DNA of 64,000 nucleotides, taken from an uncultured Lachnospiraceae bacterium. GTDB lineage: Bacteria > Bacillota > Clostridia > Lachnospirales > Lachnospiraceae. The notes under the pieces are model-generated. The model had not been told where the DNA came from. It did no database searches and was given only the letters and a program-made list of their open reading frames with translations. Each line of letters opens with the position of its first letter. Position 1 is the first letter of the stretch. Shown one piece after another: positions 28,662-38,150 of the stretch. The stretch spans positions 62,001 through 126,000 of the forward strand of contig CAKRJY010000002.1 in NCBI GenBank assembly GCA_934352055.1, given 5' to 3'. The translations under genes and the position numbers were made by a program.

Positions 28662-28895
28662 ATGGGTATTGCAGAATTAACAGCAAAGATAGAAAGTCTG
28701 TCAGCAGAGGATTATAATATGGTGATTATGCTTGTTAACAGATTATCTGAAAAGTCAGAAATCAATGGACTGAAAAGATTAAGTGAGAACGAGTTAGTAG
28801 AAGAACTTTCTGCATCAATCAGAAAAAGTGACACTGGAGCAACAAAGTCTGCAAAAGCAGTTTCAAAGAATATGAGGGAGAAGTATGCGGTTTGA
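28662..28895 (+). CDS. Antitoxin of a RelE/ParE-type toxin-antitoxin pair
   Basis: A 77-residue protein with an acidic helical N-terminus and a Lys/Ala-rich tail (KSAKAVSKNMREKY), directly before and overlapping by 11 bases a RelE/ParE-like gene. That is the standard antitoxin place. AAAGGAG lies 9 bases before the ATG at 28662, and TATAAT at 28622-28627 is a likely -10. The family is not recognisable by motif, so the call rests mainly on context. Confidence 0.7.
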   Translation: MGIAELTAKIESLSAEDYNMVIMLVNRLSEKSEINGLKRLSENELVEELSASIRKSDTGATKSAKAVSKNMREKYAV

Positions 28896-29199
28896 TGTAG
28901 AACTTTCAGAATTAGCAGAAACACAATATGATAATATTTTATCATATATTTCTAACGTGTTAAAAAATCCACAGGCATTAGAAAATGTTATGGATGACTT
29001 TGATGATACAGTTGGAAAATTAGAGAAGATGGCAGATACATTTAGCTTTTGTAAGAATAAAAGACTGAAAGAAATGGGCTTGCATAGGGTTAAATTTGCA
29101 AGGCATAGATATCTGTTTGTATATCGTATCGTTGATGAAACAGTAATCATTGAAGGCATATATCACGAATTACAGGACTATGAAAATTCAATTATCTAA
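28885..29199 (+). CDS. RelE/ParE family toxin
   Basis: A 104-residue protein with the RelE/ParE layout: an N-terminal helical hairpin (MRFDVELSELAETQYDNILSYISNVL), then basic strands (HRVKFARHRYLFVYRIVDETVIIEGIYHELQDY). The pattern 'R-YLFVYRI-D-TV-I-GI-H--QDY' is typical. RelE members cut mRNA on the ribosome, ParE members poison gyrase; which applies here cannot be said. The start overlaps the antitoxin gene, consistent with coupled translation. Confidence 0.85.
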   Translation: MRFDVELSELAETQYDNILSYISNVLKNPQALENVMDDFDDTVGKLEKMADTFSFCKNKRLKEMGLHRVKFARHRYLFVYRIVDETVIIEGIYHELQDYENSII

Positions 29200-29207
29200 A
29201 TTATAGT

Positions 29208-29238
29208 AGGACATCCAGTAAAATGGGTGTCTTTCTTG
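29208..29238 (+). terminator. Probable terminator of the toxin-antitoxin operon
   Basis: AGGACATCC (29208-29216) pairs with GGGTGTCTT (29225-29233) with two wobble pairs; the T tract (TTCTT) is weak. Confidence 0.5.
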
Positions 29239-29303
29239 CATTATCTACACTATCACTAATTCTATATCAAAATCCTTGGCTATTAATTTGACAAAGGTGA
29301 ACA

Positions 29304-29386
29304 ATGAAAACATATAAAGTAGAAATTAATAAAAATAAAGAGTTGTAGAAATTTTTGCTGAACTAGTAGCAACAAAAGTAGTTTGA
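29304..29386 (+). pseudogene. Frameshifted remnant of a very small gene
   Basis: ATG at 29304 reads MKTYKVEINKNKEL and stops at 29346. Shifting frame by one base lets the reading continue as VEIFAELVATKVV to a stop at 29384. Together the two pieces look like one small protein broken by a frameshift. The rest of 29200-29422 shows only small inverted repeats (for instance TTATATT-GGT-AATATAA, 29396-29412). Confidence 0.35.
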
Positions 29387-29422
29387 GAGTGTTTGTTATA
29401 TTGGTAATATAAAGGTGGAAAT

Positions 29423-29644
29423 TCAATTGTAGGGAATTTTAATATCTGTTCGGTTTAACAGGTAGTCGGTACTCGTGTGATAGTATGTGGCTAATTTGCA
29501 TAACGTTTCCAATGGAATGGAACGTTCTCCGGTTTCGTATCTGGAGTACGTACGCTGACTCACACTGAGAAAATGAGCTATCGTTTCTTGGGTTAAATCA
29601 TTATCTTCTCGTAGATTTCGTATTCGTTCATATCGGTTATTCAT
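29423..29644 (-). CDS. XRE-family transcriptional regulator, divergent from the secretion island
   Basis: A 73-residue HTH protein (MNNRYERIRNLREDNDLTQETIAHFLSVSQRTYSRYETGERSIPLETLCKLATYY). GGAGG lies five bases before the ATG at 29644 on the minus strand; an upstream in-frame TTG overlaps that site and is unlikely to be used. It is read away from the large island, and the shared intergenic region holds a 23-base palindrome. A minus-strand TATAAT is at 29664-29669. The likely role is repressor of itself and of the island promoters, but this is inferred from position and symmetry. Confidence 0.85.
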   Translation of the reverse strand: MNNRYERIRNLREDNDLTQETIAHFLSVSQRTYSRYETGERSIPLETLCKLATYYHTSTDYLLNRTDIKIPYN

Positions 29645-29693
29645 AATGTCCTCCAATACTAAAATTATATGTAGAGTGGTTTCTGCTATTTAC

Positions 29694-29734
29694 TTTTAGA
29701 CCAATTTGGTCTAAAATGAAAAAAGTAGTAAATT
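29694..29734 (+). promoter_or_regulatory. Promoter and palindromic operator of the surface-protein/kinase operon
   Basis: Palindrome centred at 29705 with 11-base arms (29694-29716); core AGACCAATTTGGTCT (29698-29712). Its right arm contains TTGGTC (29706-29711), which serves as a -35 with TAAATT (29729-29734) 17 bases later. The same core with the same geometry recurs at 48297-48311. Confidence 0.7.
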
Positions 29735-29807
29735 CACAGAAAAATCACATAAAATTTAAAAAATCTACAAATTATAAAATGAGGAAATAAAGGAAGGAAA
29801 ACACAAG

Positions 29808-32800
29808 ATGAAAAGGGAATGGGGAAAACGTGTATTAGCATTAGTGCTGAGCGGTATGCTCTTGATGACAATGACACCATCAAAGTTGGTCTTGGCTGAT
29901 GAAGTACCTTCAACACCAGAGGAGAAGGTTACATTGACAGTAAACACAGCTGGACTTCAGAACTGTAACGCAGGGATTAGTGTTACCCAAGGGGCGTCAG
30001 AAGTTTCAGAAAGTAGTGCAAATTCAGGGCAGTATAAAGTGAATAAGAATACACCTGTTACTGTGAAAGCAACGGTTAGTGTGAATGATTCTACGAACTA
30101 CGAATTGAAAGATCCTACGACAGGTGCTGGATGGAGTCGCGCAGGAAATGTGTATACATATACATATGAATCTGGATTGATTGAAAATAGTGATATTACG
30201 TTGGCAGATGATCTGTTTATACAAGAAAAAGTGATCCAGGGAACCAATCTTGCAATTACATCTGGACAACATGGAAAGGTGACAGATAATAATGGGAACG
30301 TTGTTTCATCTCCAACAAATGTAAAGTCTAATACAACATTTTTGGCAACTCCTGAGGCAGGATATTATGTTGCAAATGTAAAAGTGGCAGGACAAGATGT
30401 TGTGTTTGACAGCAATAAAGTACAAAATGATGGCTCATATGCTATTGAGTATGCATATACAGATGGAAAAACGGCAGATACACTTGAGGTTACGTTTAAA
30501 AAAGTGACCGAAAACGCAGTGGAAGAATTGAGTGATTTTGGCGTCACAGCTGATGAATATTATAAAAACGCAAATAACGAATTTTTTGTAAAAAGCAGTG
30601 TGACATTGAAAAAAGAAGGAATGACATTATGCACCACAACTGCAGGTGAAACTGAGTATTCCTTTGGTAATACAAAAAATATTGGAACTTCATTTGATGG
30701 TAAAGTATATGTCTTAGATTCTACAGCAGCATCTTTTGAAAAAGTGATTTTGGGATATTCTTTAAAAGTAAATTATGATGTAAGTGCTCCAGAGATCAAA
30801 ACAATTAATGGTGAAGTATGGGGACCAGATCATAAGGCATGGATTGGAGGTAATCAGACTTCCAATACAGTAAGTGTTAAGGGAAAAGTGGAAGATACAG
30901 GTTCTGGAATTCAGAGCGTAAAGTATATTCTTAGTGAAACGGCCTCCATTGATTGGACGAGTGCATCAGATGCTAAATTAGATGCTGAAGGACAATTTAC
31001 ATGTGATATTGCAAAGTCAGAATTGACAAATTCATCAACAAAGTGTTTTATTCAAGCATTAGATCATATGGGAAATGAAAAGGTGGTTTCTTGTGCTTTT
31101 GGAAGAGATGAAACAGCACCACAAATTACCATAGATACTAAACCAAGATGGTATAACAAAAAGAAGATTGATGTGACTGTAAAAGCCGAAGATAAAACAG
31201 GGACAACTGAAACAGAAGCATCAGGCGTAGATAAAAATAATTTTAAGGTTTTCATTGATGACGAAGACCAGAACATTGAACCGGCATCTATTAGTGAGAA
31301 TAACGGTGTATATTCTGTCACTATAAAGGATGTCGCTACAGAAGATCACACTATTGTTGTACAAGTGCAGGATTGCGCGGGAAACTGGGCATCTACAGCA
31401 GATGATCCAACACATTTGAAATATGATGGCGAAGCACCAACTGTAAAAAATGTGAAGGCAGCAGATGGAACGAATCTTACGAAAAAAGGAAATACATTCT
31501 ATTATACAAATAAGAATCAGTTAGCTGTTGATTTTAAATTAGAAGATAATATCGGATTACAATCTTATACGATTGAGACAGTGACTGCAGGTGTTACTTT
31601 GTCCAATTCAGATTATGTAAATAATACAACTGCAAAAATTGTACATCAATACATATCCGCAGAAGCATCGGAACTTTCATATGTGAAAAATGCGGATATT
31701 AAGTTAAATTTAAATGTTACTGATGAAGAATCGGTTAATGTGATTGTATGCAAAATAAAAGCGACGGACTTGGCAGGAAATGAGTCTGAAATTATGAGCC
31801 TCACGTTTGAAAAGGATATGCAGGCACCTGCATTTACAACGAGTCAATCTACCATTATGAAAAACAATGGAGAAATGGCATCCTTAAATACAGAGAACGA
31901 TAAATACTTTATTGATGCTAATAATAAAACAGTGACTGTGAAAACAGTGGTTAAAGACGATAAATCTGGTGTTGCAAAAATACAATTGTTAAATGCAACG
32001 GGAAAAGATGAGATAGGAACGGAGTGTGCAGTTTATCCATCTGTAAATGCATCTTATAATGATGCGACAGGTGAAGTTACTTTTAACAAAGTAAAATTAC
32101 ATGATGGCGACAACTGGTTTACCGTAGTGGCTACTGATGGACAAGGAAATACAACAGGTGTGCCATCAGGACTTTATGGTGACGATAATAAAGCAGTGGT
32201 ATATGATGCGGATGCCCCAAGCGTAACCTATGAAATGTCTAGAGGTGATACGAGCAAAAAGACAACATGGTTAGCAAATCCAAATGCAGATGCAACGTAT
32301 TATTACCAGTCTTTAGACGATTTGAAAGATACTAGTCTTCAGATGAAAATTAGTGATGGTCAGGGTATTCAGAGCGTAGTAGTAAACGCGGGTGGATCGG
32401 AACAGACTGTTACAATAAATAAAAAGTCAGCAACGGAATGGAACTGCACTATCGCAGGAACTTCAGTTGCTTCGTGGCTGGCAGATGAGAACGGCGATGT
32501 GACGATTACAGTTACAGATATATCTGAGAATGTTTCAACAAGAACCATTCATTTTGTAAAAGATGAAGAGCGTGCGACAATTGCTAATGTAAAAATTGGC
32601 GATACTGGTATAGAAGCTATCAATGGAAAAGTGACATATTCTCATTATTTTCATAATAATTCTGTAACACTTAAGGCAGATATTGCAGATGGCTTATCCG
32701 GAGTAAGAAATACTACATATACAGTTACAGATCAAAATGGAACAAAAAGAACGGGAACAGGTGATACAGTATCTATTGCTGCACCTTTCAAAGGAACTGT

Positions 32801-34955
32801 AACTTATACAGTATATGATAATGTAAATAACAAAACAGTTTATCAGACAAATGGATTTGTTGTGACAAATGGAAATACTTCCAAGGCGTCATTGACACCA
32901 GCAGCATCAAATATAACAGATTCATTTGGAAATCCATTATATGGAGGAGATACATCCGTAGCAGTTGATGTGGAAAATGTGTATGCCGGTATTGATAGTA
33001 TTACATATGCAGTTGTAGCCCCATATGATGTCGAACATAATATTTCAGGAACAATTGTGCCAAATGCCGAGGGATGGAAAACATCTTATGATGCGACAGG
33101 AATGGCAACAAAACTTACAGGTAGTATTCCGGTTACGAATAATAGTAATCAGATTGCTGTTTCGGTAACAGTGCGCGACAAAGCAGGGGTTGAACAAAAC
33201 TATACTAGAACCATTAGTGTAGATAAGACAGCACCTATTATTAGTGTGAGCTATGATAACAATAATGTGGATAGTGGAAATTGTTATCGTGCCGATCGTA
33301 CAGCAACAATTGTAGTAAGAGAACGTAATTTTAATGCAAAAGATTTTAAATTAAATATTACAAATAGTACAGGTGTTATCCCTACATTGTCTGGATGGAC
33401 GGATGTAGCAGATGCAGAAAATCCAGATAATAATACTCATTTTGCAACAGTATCTTTTACAGCAGATGGCGATTATGTAATGGATATGTCATATGCTGAT
33501 ATGACTACACATGCAGGAAATGCCGTTGCAGCACAGAATTTTACAGTAGATAAGACAGCACCAGCAATCAGTGTGACATTTGACAATAATAGTGCATCTA
33601 ATGATCATTATTATGCACAAAGTAGAACAGCTACAATTACAGTGAATGAACATTATTTTGATCCATCACGTGTGATTGTAAGTGGTACCGCAACAAATGA
33701 TGGAAGCACTATTGCATTCCCAGGTATTGGAGGATGGACAAATAACGGTGATGTCCATACGGCAAGTATTAGTTTCACAGCGGATGGGGATTATCAATTT
33801 ACTGTAAATGCAGTAGACCAGGCAGGTAATGCATCGCCAGAATATGTTGTGTCAGAGTTTGTCGTAGATCAGACTGCACCTACGATTACATTTGGTGGTA
33901 TAGAAGATCAAGCATCATATAATGATGTTGTTGAACCGACAGTGACATTTGAAGATGTTAACTATGATAGTAATAATGTTAATATTACCTTAGTGGGTGC
34001 CAATCAGGGACAGGTAAATTATGGAAGTGGCACAGGTGACTCCAATAATGGTCAGACAATTACGTTTGGTGATTTTGAGCGTAAAGCAGAAGTGGATGAT
34101 ATCTATACCCTGACAGCGACCATTACGGACATGGCTGGCAACAACTTTGAAGACAGTATTACCTTCTCTGTCAACCGTTTTGGCTCTAACTATGAACTTG
34201 ATGACTCCTTAAAAGATATTCAAGGAAAATATATCAAAGAACCAATTGATGTTGTGTTTACAGAGACAAACGTCAATTCGCTTGCAGATGGTACCTCAAA
34301 GATTGTTGTAAGTACAAATGGAACACCAAAGACACTTACAGCAGGAAACGATTATCAGGTTGCAAATGCAGGTGGTGCTGGTTCATGGAGCCGCTATACA
34401 TACACAATTCCAAAGAATGTATTTGAGGTAGATGGTACATATATTGTGTCCGTTTATTCTGAGGATACAGCGGGAAATATAAATGAAAACGATGCAGAAG
34501 GTAAGGATGCAGAGATTACATTTGGTGTAGATGCAACTGCGCCGGTTATTTCAATGACTAATCTGGAAAATGATGGAAATTACAATGCAACAAGTTATGA
34601 TGCCACTGTTCAGGTAAGTGATAACTTAGTGTTGGAAAATGTTTCTATCCAATTAAATGGTAAAGAAGTAGAGGCGAAGGCTTCTAATGATAATTATACA
34701 TTTAGTATTCCAGAATCCTCTGATAAACAGACGGTTACAGTAGTAGCAACAGATGCTGCAGGGAACTCGTTGTCGCAAGAAGTGAGCGGTATTGTCGTAA
34801 CAACGAATGCATTTGTTCGATTCTTGAATAATACAAAGGCAGTAGTTGGTGTGATTGTCGGCGTTGTAGCGGTCGGTGGTGCAGGTGCGTTTGTTGTCAT
34901 TAATGGTGGCATTGGAGCATTACGTTTTCGACCAAAGAAAACAAAGAAAAAATAA
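29808..34955 (+). CDS. Giant secreted surface protein with Ig-like repeats and C-terminal membrane anchor
   Basis: A 1715-residue protein. Residues 1-30 are a signal peptide (basic start, hydrophobic core, likely cleavage VLA-DEV). The bulk is a chain of Ig-like beta-sandwich repeats, recognised by recurring junctions such as VDKTAPIISVSYDNN, VDKTAPAISVTFDNN and VDQTAPTITF spaced roughly 100-120 residues, and by 'AGNxS/E' ends. Residues about 1678-1698 form a glycine/valine-rich helix followed by a short basic tail (RPKKTKKK), so the stalk is held in the membrane; there is no LPXTG motif. First gene of the island operon, behind the palindromic operator. It may be an adhesin or a wall-spanning part of the secretion apparatus, comparable in topology role (not sequence) to EsaA/YueB. 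Function is inferred. Confidence 0.85.
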   Translation: MKREWGKRVLALVLSGMLLMTMTPSKLVLADEVPSTPEEKVTLTVNTAGLQNCNAGISVTQGASEVSESSANSGQYKVNKNTPVTVKATVSVNDSTNYELKDPTTGAGWSRAGNVYTYTYESGLIENSDITLADDLFIQEKVIQGTNLAITSGQHGKVTDNNGNVVSSPTNVKSNTTFLATPEAGYYVANVKVAGQDVVFDSNKVQNDGSYAIEYAYTDGKTADTLEVTFKKVTENAVEELSDFGVTADEYYKNANNEFFVKSSVTLKKEGMTLCTTTAGETEYSFGNTKNIGTSFDGKVYVLDSTAASFEKVILGYSLKVNYDVSAPEIKTINGEVWGPDHKAWIGGNQTSNTVSVKGKVEDTGSGIQSVKYILSETASIDWTSASDAKLDAEGQFTCDIAKSELTNSSTKCFIQALDHMGNEKVVSCAFGRDETAPQITIDTKPRWYNKKKIDVTVKAEDKTGTTETEASGVDKNNFKVFIDDEDQNIEPASISENNGVYSVTIKDVATEDHTIVVQVQDCAGNWASTADDPTHLKYDGEAPTVKNVKAADGTNLTKKGNTFYYTNKNQLAVDFKLEDNIGLQSYTIETVTAGVTLSNSDYVNNTTAKIVHQYISAEASELSYVKNADIKLNLNVTDEESVNVIVCKIKATDLAGNESEIMSLTFEKDMQAPAFTTSQSTIMKNNGEMASLNTENDKYFIDANNKTVTVKTVVKDDKSGVAKIQLLNATGKDEIGTECAVYPSVNASYNDATGEVTFNKVKLHDGDNWFTVVATDGQGNTTGVPSGLYGDDNKAVVYDADAPSVTYEMSRGDTSKKTTWLANPNADATYYYQSLDDLKDTSLQMKISDGQGIQSVVVNAGGSEQTVTINKKSATEWNCTIAGTSVASWLADENGDVTITVTDISENVSTRTIHFVKDEERATIANVKIGDTGIEAINGKVTYSHYFHNNSVTLKADIADGLSGVRNTTYTVTDQNGTKRTGTGDTVSIAAPFKGTVTYTVYDNVNNKTVYQTNGFVVTNGNTSKASLTPAASNITDSFGNPLYGGDTSVAVDVENVYAGIDSITYAVVAPYDVEHNISGTIVPNAEGWKTSYDATGMATKLTGSIPVTNNSNQIAVSVTVRDKAGVEQNYTRTISVDKTAPIISVSYDNNNVDSGNCYRADRTATIVVRERNFNAKDFKLNITNSTGVIPTLSGWTDVADAENPDNNTHFATVSFTADGDYVMDMSYADMTTHAGNAVAAQNFTVDKTAPAISVTFDNNSASNDHYYAQSRTATITVNEHYFDPSRVIVSGTATNDGSTIAFPGIGGWTNNGDVHTASISFTADGDYQFTVNAVDQAGNASPEYVVSEFVVDQTAPTITFGGIEDQASYNDVVEPTVTFEDVNYDSNNVNITLVGANQGQVNYGSGTGDSNNGQTITFGDFERKAEVDDIYTLTATITDMAGNNFEDSITFSVNRFGSNYELDDSLKDIQGKYIKEPIDVVFTETNVNSLADGTSKIVVSTNGTPKTLTAGNDYQVANAGGAGSWSRYTYTIPKNVFEVDGTYIVSVYSEDTAGNINENDAEGKDAEITFGVDATAPVISMTNLENDGNYNATSYDATVQVSDNLVLENVSIQLNGKEVEAKASNDNYTFSIPESSDKQTVTVVATDAAGNSLSQEVSGIVVTTNAFVRFLNNTKAVVGVIVGVVAVGGAGAFVVINGGIGALRFRPKKTKKK

Positions 34956-34974
34956 ATGATATATAAGACAAGTA

Positions 34975-34999
34975 CCTTGTTGTCAGCATGACAACAGGG
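34975..34999 (+). terminator. Strong stem-loop after the surface-protein gene
   Basis: Eleven pairs: CCTTGTTGTCA and TGACAACAGGG with a three-base loop. Only a loose T-rich stretch follows, so it may be a partial terminator or an mRNA-stabilising hairpin within the operon. Confidence 0.55.
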
Positions 35000-35042
35000 T
35001 GTTTGTTGTATCTAAAAACATAAGTAAGGGAGCTTTGGGAAT

Positions 35043-35816
35043 ATGCAAAATTTTTATGCATACCATACGGATATTGGCACTAAGAAAAAGACAAATCAAG
35101 ACAGTTTGTTGATCAAAGAAGCTGATACGAATGATGGAAAAATACTTTTCATGGTGATTTGCGATGGAATGGGAGGATTGGCAAAAGGAGAGGTAGCGAG
35201 TGCAGCTGTAATACATGCATTTGATACTTGGTTTGAAAATGAATTGGCGTATATCCTGGCAGAGGAAAATCCTAAAGAAAAACTGAAAATGCAGTGGGAT
35301 GCTATTATCCAGAAAATGAATTTGGATATTACAAATTATGGTGTTCGAAAAGGAATTCAATTGGGAACAACAGTTACAGCTTTTCTTCTTTTGGCAGATG
35401 GTACTTATGTAGTGGGACATGTGGGGGATACCAGATTGTATCGCATTACTGATCAAACAATTTCACAACTTACTACGGACCAAACATTTATTGCCCGAGA
35501 AATTCGAGAAGGCCGAGTGACGCCAGAACAAGCCAAAACGGATCCGAGAAGAAATACACTTTTACAATGTGTGGGTGCTTCTCCAAAAGTAGACGTTGAT
35601 TTTGTGGAAGGACAGGCAGAAAAAGAAGAGATATATATGTTATGTTGTGATGGATTTCGTCATGTTCTATCGGACGAAGAGATTCGTGTGAATTTGAGTC
35701 CATCTGTGTGTACGGGGAAAGATGTGGCAAAAAATCAGTTGGTATATCTAATTGAAACAAATAAACAAAGAAAAGAAGAAGATAATATAACAGCGCTTCT
35801 TGCAAAAGTATGGTAA
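35043..35816 (+). CDS. PP2C-type Ser/Thr protein phosphatase
   Basis: A 257-residue PPM phosphatase. Metal-site motifs are all present: TNQDS (17-21), CDGMGG (40-45), GHVGDTRLYR, CCDGF and EEDNITALL near the end. It removes phosphate from Ser/Thr residues in the cytoplasm. It lies 12 bases before the kinase gene, the usual antagonist pair (PrpC/PrkC). Here the pair opens a secretion cluster rather than a ribosome/cell-wall one. AGGGAGC ribosome site. Confidence 0.93.
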   Translation: MQNFYAYHTDIGTKKKTNQDSLLIKEADTNDGKILFMVICDGMGGLAKGEVASAAVIHAFDTWFENELAYILAEENPKEKLKMQWDAIIQKMNLDITNYGVRKGIQLGTTVTAFLLLADGTYVVGHVGDTRLYRITDQTISQLTTDQTFIAREIREGRVTPEQAKTDPRRNTLLQCVGASPKVDVDFVEGQAEKEEIYMLCCDGFRHVLSDEEIRVNLSPSVCTGKDVAKNQLVYLIETNKQRKEEDNITALLAKVW

Positions 35817-35828
35817 GGGGAGTAGAAA

Positions 35829-37547
35829 TTGGCAGAAATAGGACAGATTATTGATGGAAAATATGAGATTCTGACGCTTATCGGTAAGGGTGGTATGTCA
35901 AAAGTTTACCTTGCCAGAGATCAGAGACTCAACAAGCAGTGGGCGGTCAAAGAGATCCAGAAGAACGCCAGAGACGAAAATGATGAGGCGGTATCGCAGA
36001 GTGCGATCGCGGAAGCGAACATGATCAAATCTTTGGACCACCCATATATCGTACGCATTACTGACATTATCGAATTGGAAGATGTTATATATATAGTGGA
36101 GGACTTTGTTGAAGGGCAGACACTTGGAGAAATTCTTGCAAAGGAAGGTCCGCAGCCACAGGAACGTGTAATAAAGTGGGCAATCCAGCTTTGTGAAGCA
36201 TTAGAATATTTACATACGAGAGAACATCCGATTATTTATCGAGATATGAAGCCGGCAAACGTTATGCTTCGTACAGAAGGGGATAGCTGGGAAAATGATA
36301 AGATAAAAATTATTGACTTCGGTATTGCAAGAACATATAAAGAAGACAATATTGAGGACACAAAAAGTCTTGGAACAAGGGGATATGCTGCGCCAGAACA
36401 GTTTGGTGGACAGGGACAAACAGATGCCAGAACAGATATTTATTGTTTGGGAAAGACATTATATCATCTTTTGACAGGAAAATTTCCATATGACAATATG
36501 GATCCAATTCGAACATGGAACCCAATGCTTGATCCGGGTCTTGAAAATATTATTGAAAAGTGTATTCAGGCAAAACCAGAAGATCGCTTTCAATCTTGTG
36601 CGGAATTGATATATGCCTTTAAGCATTACAACGAGTATGGTGAAGCATACCGTAATATGCAAAAAAAGAAATTATACAAATTTATGGGATTTTCAATTGC
36701 TAGTGTTGTTTTGATTATTGTTGGTGCAATATGTTTGCTGATACGTTCTAATATCAACAATGCCGATTATGATCAAAATATTTTGCAGGCGGAGAAAGCA
36801 GCTACAGCAGAAGAAAAAATTGAATACTATGAAAAAGCAATTGATATTAAACCATCGCAAATTGAGCCATATACAGGAATGATTGATGCGATGAAAGATG
36901 ATGCTGTTTTTACTGTAGAGGAGTCAAATATATTAACCAGTAAGATTACAGCAAATGATGAAATCCTTCGTCAACAAGAGCAATATCCGGAACTGGCATT
37001 TGATATAGGAAAGTTATATTGGTATTACTATGATTACGGAAATTCCGGCAATAGTAATACGGATAATCAAGTGACTCGAATGAAGAGTGCAATTCAGTGG
37101 TTTAATGATGCTGTGCAGTATGGTGATGAAAATGCATCATATTACCAGATGAGTAAGGTATATGCATCAATTGGTGAATTTAACAGAGATATCACAATGA
37201 ATGTACAGGAAGCATCTGACAAGGGTCAGTATGCTACGTATTGGACAAGTATTAAGGATTTGTTGGATTACATAGAAAAACAAGATGATGCTAACGAATT
37301 TGTACAATTGGAAATCTATAAATTAACATATTCTACCATTGAAACTTATGGTAAAAAGTTAAAATCTGATGGTGTTGAGCAAAATGATATGCAGGAAGTT
37401 TATCAAGATGTTACAAAAAATATAAATGCTATGGAAACAACGTCAGATACAACTGGAGAAATTCAAGAAGAACTAAAAAGTAGGTCTGCGTCTGTACAGG
37501 ATGCAATTGAAAATGCCTACAGAGAGCAGGTGGTAAGCAATGAGTAG
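35829..37547 (+). CDS. Transmembrane Ser/Thr protein kinase with extracellular TPR-like domain
   Basis: A 572-residue protein starting at a TTG (35829) with AGGGGAG seven bases upstream. Kinase domain 11-270: glycine loop LIGKGGMSKVY, Lys41 in WAVKEI, catalytic loop IIYRDMKPANVM (Asp139; YRD instead of HRD), DFG 163-165, APE 188-190, so it should be active. A membrane helix (about 285-307) follows and then a helical, TPR-like extracellular part (about 320-572); no PASTA repeats. This topology (kinase fold, one helix, external helices) is that of EssB/YukC, whose kinase fold is dead. It overlaps the next gene by 8 bases. Likely substrates are the TT[VL]L proteins encoded next. Confidence 0.93.
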   Translation: MAEIGQIIDGKYEILTLIGKGGMSKVYLARDQRLNKQWAVKEIQKNARDENDEAVSQSAIAEANMIKSLDHPYIVRITDIIELEDVIYIVEDFVEGQTLGEILAKEGPQPQERVIKWAIQLCEALEYLHTREHPIIYRDMKPANVMLRTEGDSWENDKIKIIDFGIARTYKEDNIEDTKSLGTRGYAAPEQFGGQGQTDARTDIYCLGKTLYHLLTGKFPYDNMDPIRTWNPMLDPGLENIIEKCIQAKPEDRFQSCAELIYAFKHYNEYGEAYRNMQKKKLYKFMGFSIASVVLIIVGAICLLIRSNINNADYDQNILQAEKAATAEEKIEYYEKAIDIKPSQIEPYTGMIDAMKDDAVFTVEESNILTSKITANDEILRQQEQYPELAFDIGKLYWYYYDYGNSGNSNTDNQVTRMKSAIQWFNDAVQYGDENASYYQMSKVYASIGEFNRDITMNVQEASDKGQYATYWTSIKDLLDYIEKQDDANEFVQLEIYKLTYSTIETYGKKLKSDGVEQNDMQEVYQDVTKNINAMETTSDTTGEIQEELKSRSASVQDAIENAYREQVVSNE

Positions 37548-38115
37548 TGCAAATGTGTTAATGTATGTTGCGATTGGTGCGTTTGTGTTAGCTGCCATAT
37601 GTATTGTGCTTGCCGTTGTACTTTTCTTCCGCCTGGATATAAGAGGTGTTGTTGGAGATCTAACAGGAAAAACAGTGGCAAGAGAAGTACAGACAATGCG
37701 TAATGAAACAAAACAGTCCGAGTCTTCTCATGAAAGAATGAAGATTCCTCATGGTATGACAACATCAACGAATTTAAGTAAGTCAAAGATGTTGGACAAG
37801 AGACGTGCAGCAAAAGAAGCGAACAAAGCAATAGATTTAGGCGTGGCAACCAATACATATGCAATGCAGGATGAGAATATAACAACTGTTTTGACTGCAG
37901 ATGATAGTGCGACAACGCTACTTTCATCAGATAATGATGCAACAACACTTTTAGCATCGGATAGTGATGCAACAACACTTCTTCAGCGAGAGGAAGCGTT
38001 AATGGAAGGTTGCGATGAAACGACACTTCTTACAGGCACAGAGGAGAGAAAGAAAGTATCATTTACGATATGTGACAGTGTGGTGCTTGTACATACAGAT
38101 GAAGTGATTGCATAA
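37540..38115 (+). CDS. Single-pass membrane protein with five TT[VL]L motifs
   Basis: A 191-residue protein: N-terminal membrane helix (about 7-31), basic middle region and an acidic tail with TTVL at 115-118 and TTLL at 125-128, 135-138, 145-148 and 161-164; the first four are exactly ten residues apart, each preceded by Asp/Ser/Ala residues. FHA domains bind phosphothreonine with Leu/Ile at +3, which fits these motifs. It overlaps the kinase gene by 8 bases and precedes three FHA genes. I infer a membrane scaffold that is phosphorylated by the kinase and recruits FHA proteins. No named family recognised. Confidence 0.8.
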   Translation: MSSANVLMYVAIGAFVLAAICIVLAVVLFFRLDIRGVVGDLTGKTVAREVQTMRNETKQSESSHERMKIPHGMTTSTNLSKSKMLDKRRAAKEANKAIDLGVATNTYAMQDENITTVLTADDSATTLLSSDNDATTLLASDSDATTLLQREEALMEGCDETTLLTGTEERKKVSFTICDSVVLVHTDEVIA

Positions 38116-38150
38116 TCAAAAGCAATACAGCAAATGGGAGAACAGATATT

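Noticed and set aside
29288..29318. Promoter TTGACA...TATAAA in the junction region
   Set aside because: Spacing is 19 bases, it overlaps the decayed mini-gene and leads to no intact + strand gene before the divergent regulator.
37900..37990. Direct DNA repeat of about 30 bases that might suggest a CRISPR or VNTR
   Set aside because: The period is 30 bases in frame and codes the ten-residue TTLL repeat; there are no spacers.
37517..38026. 169-codon minus-strand frame opposite the TT[VL]L protein
   Set aside because: Leu/His-rich shadow produced by the repeated coding sequence.
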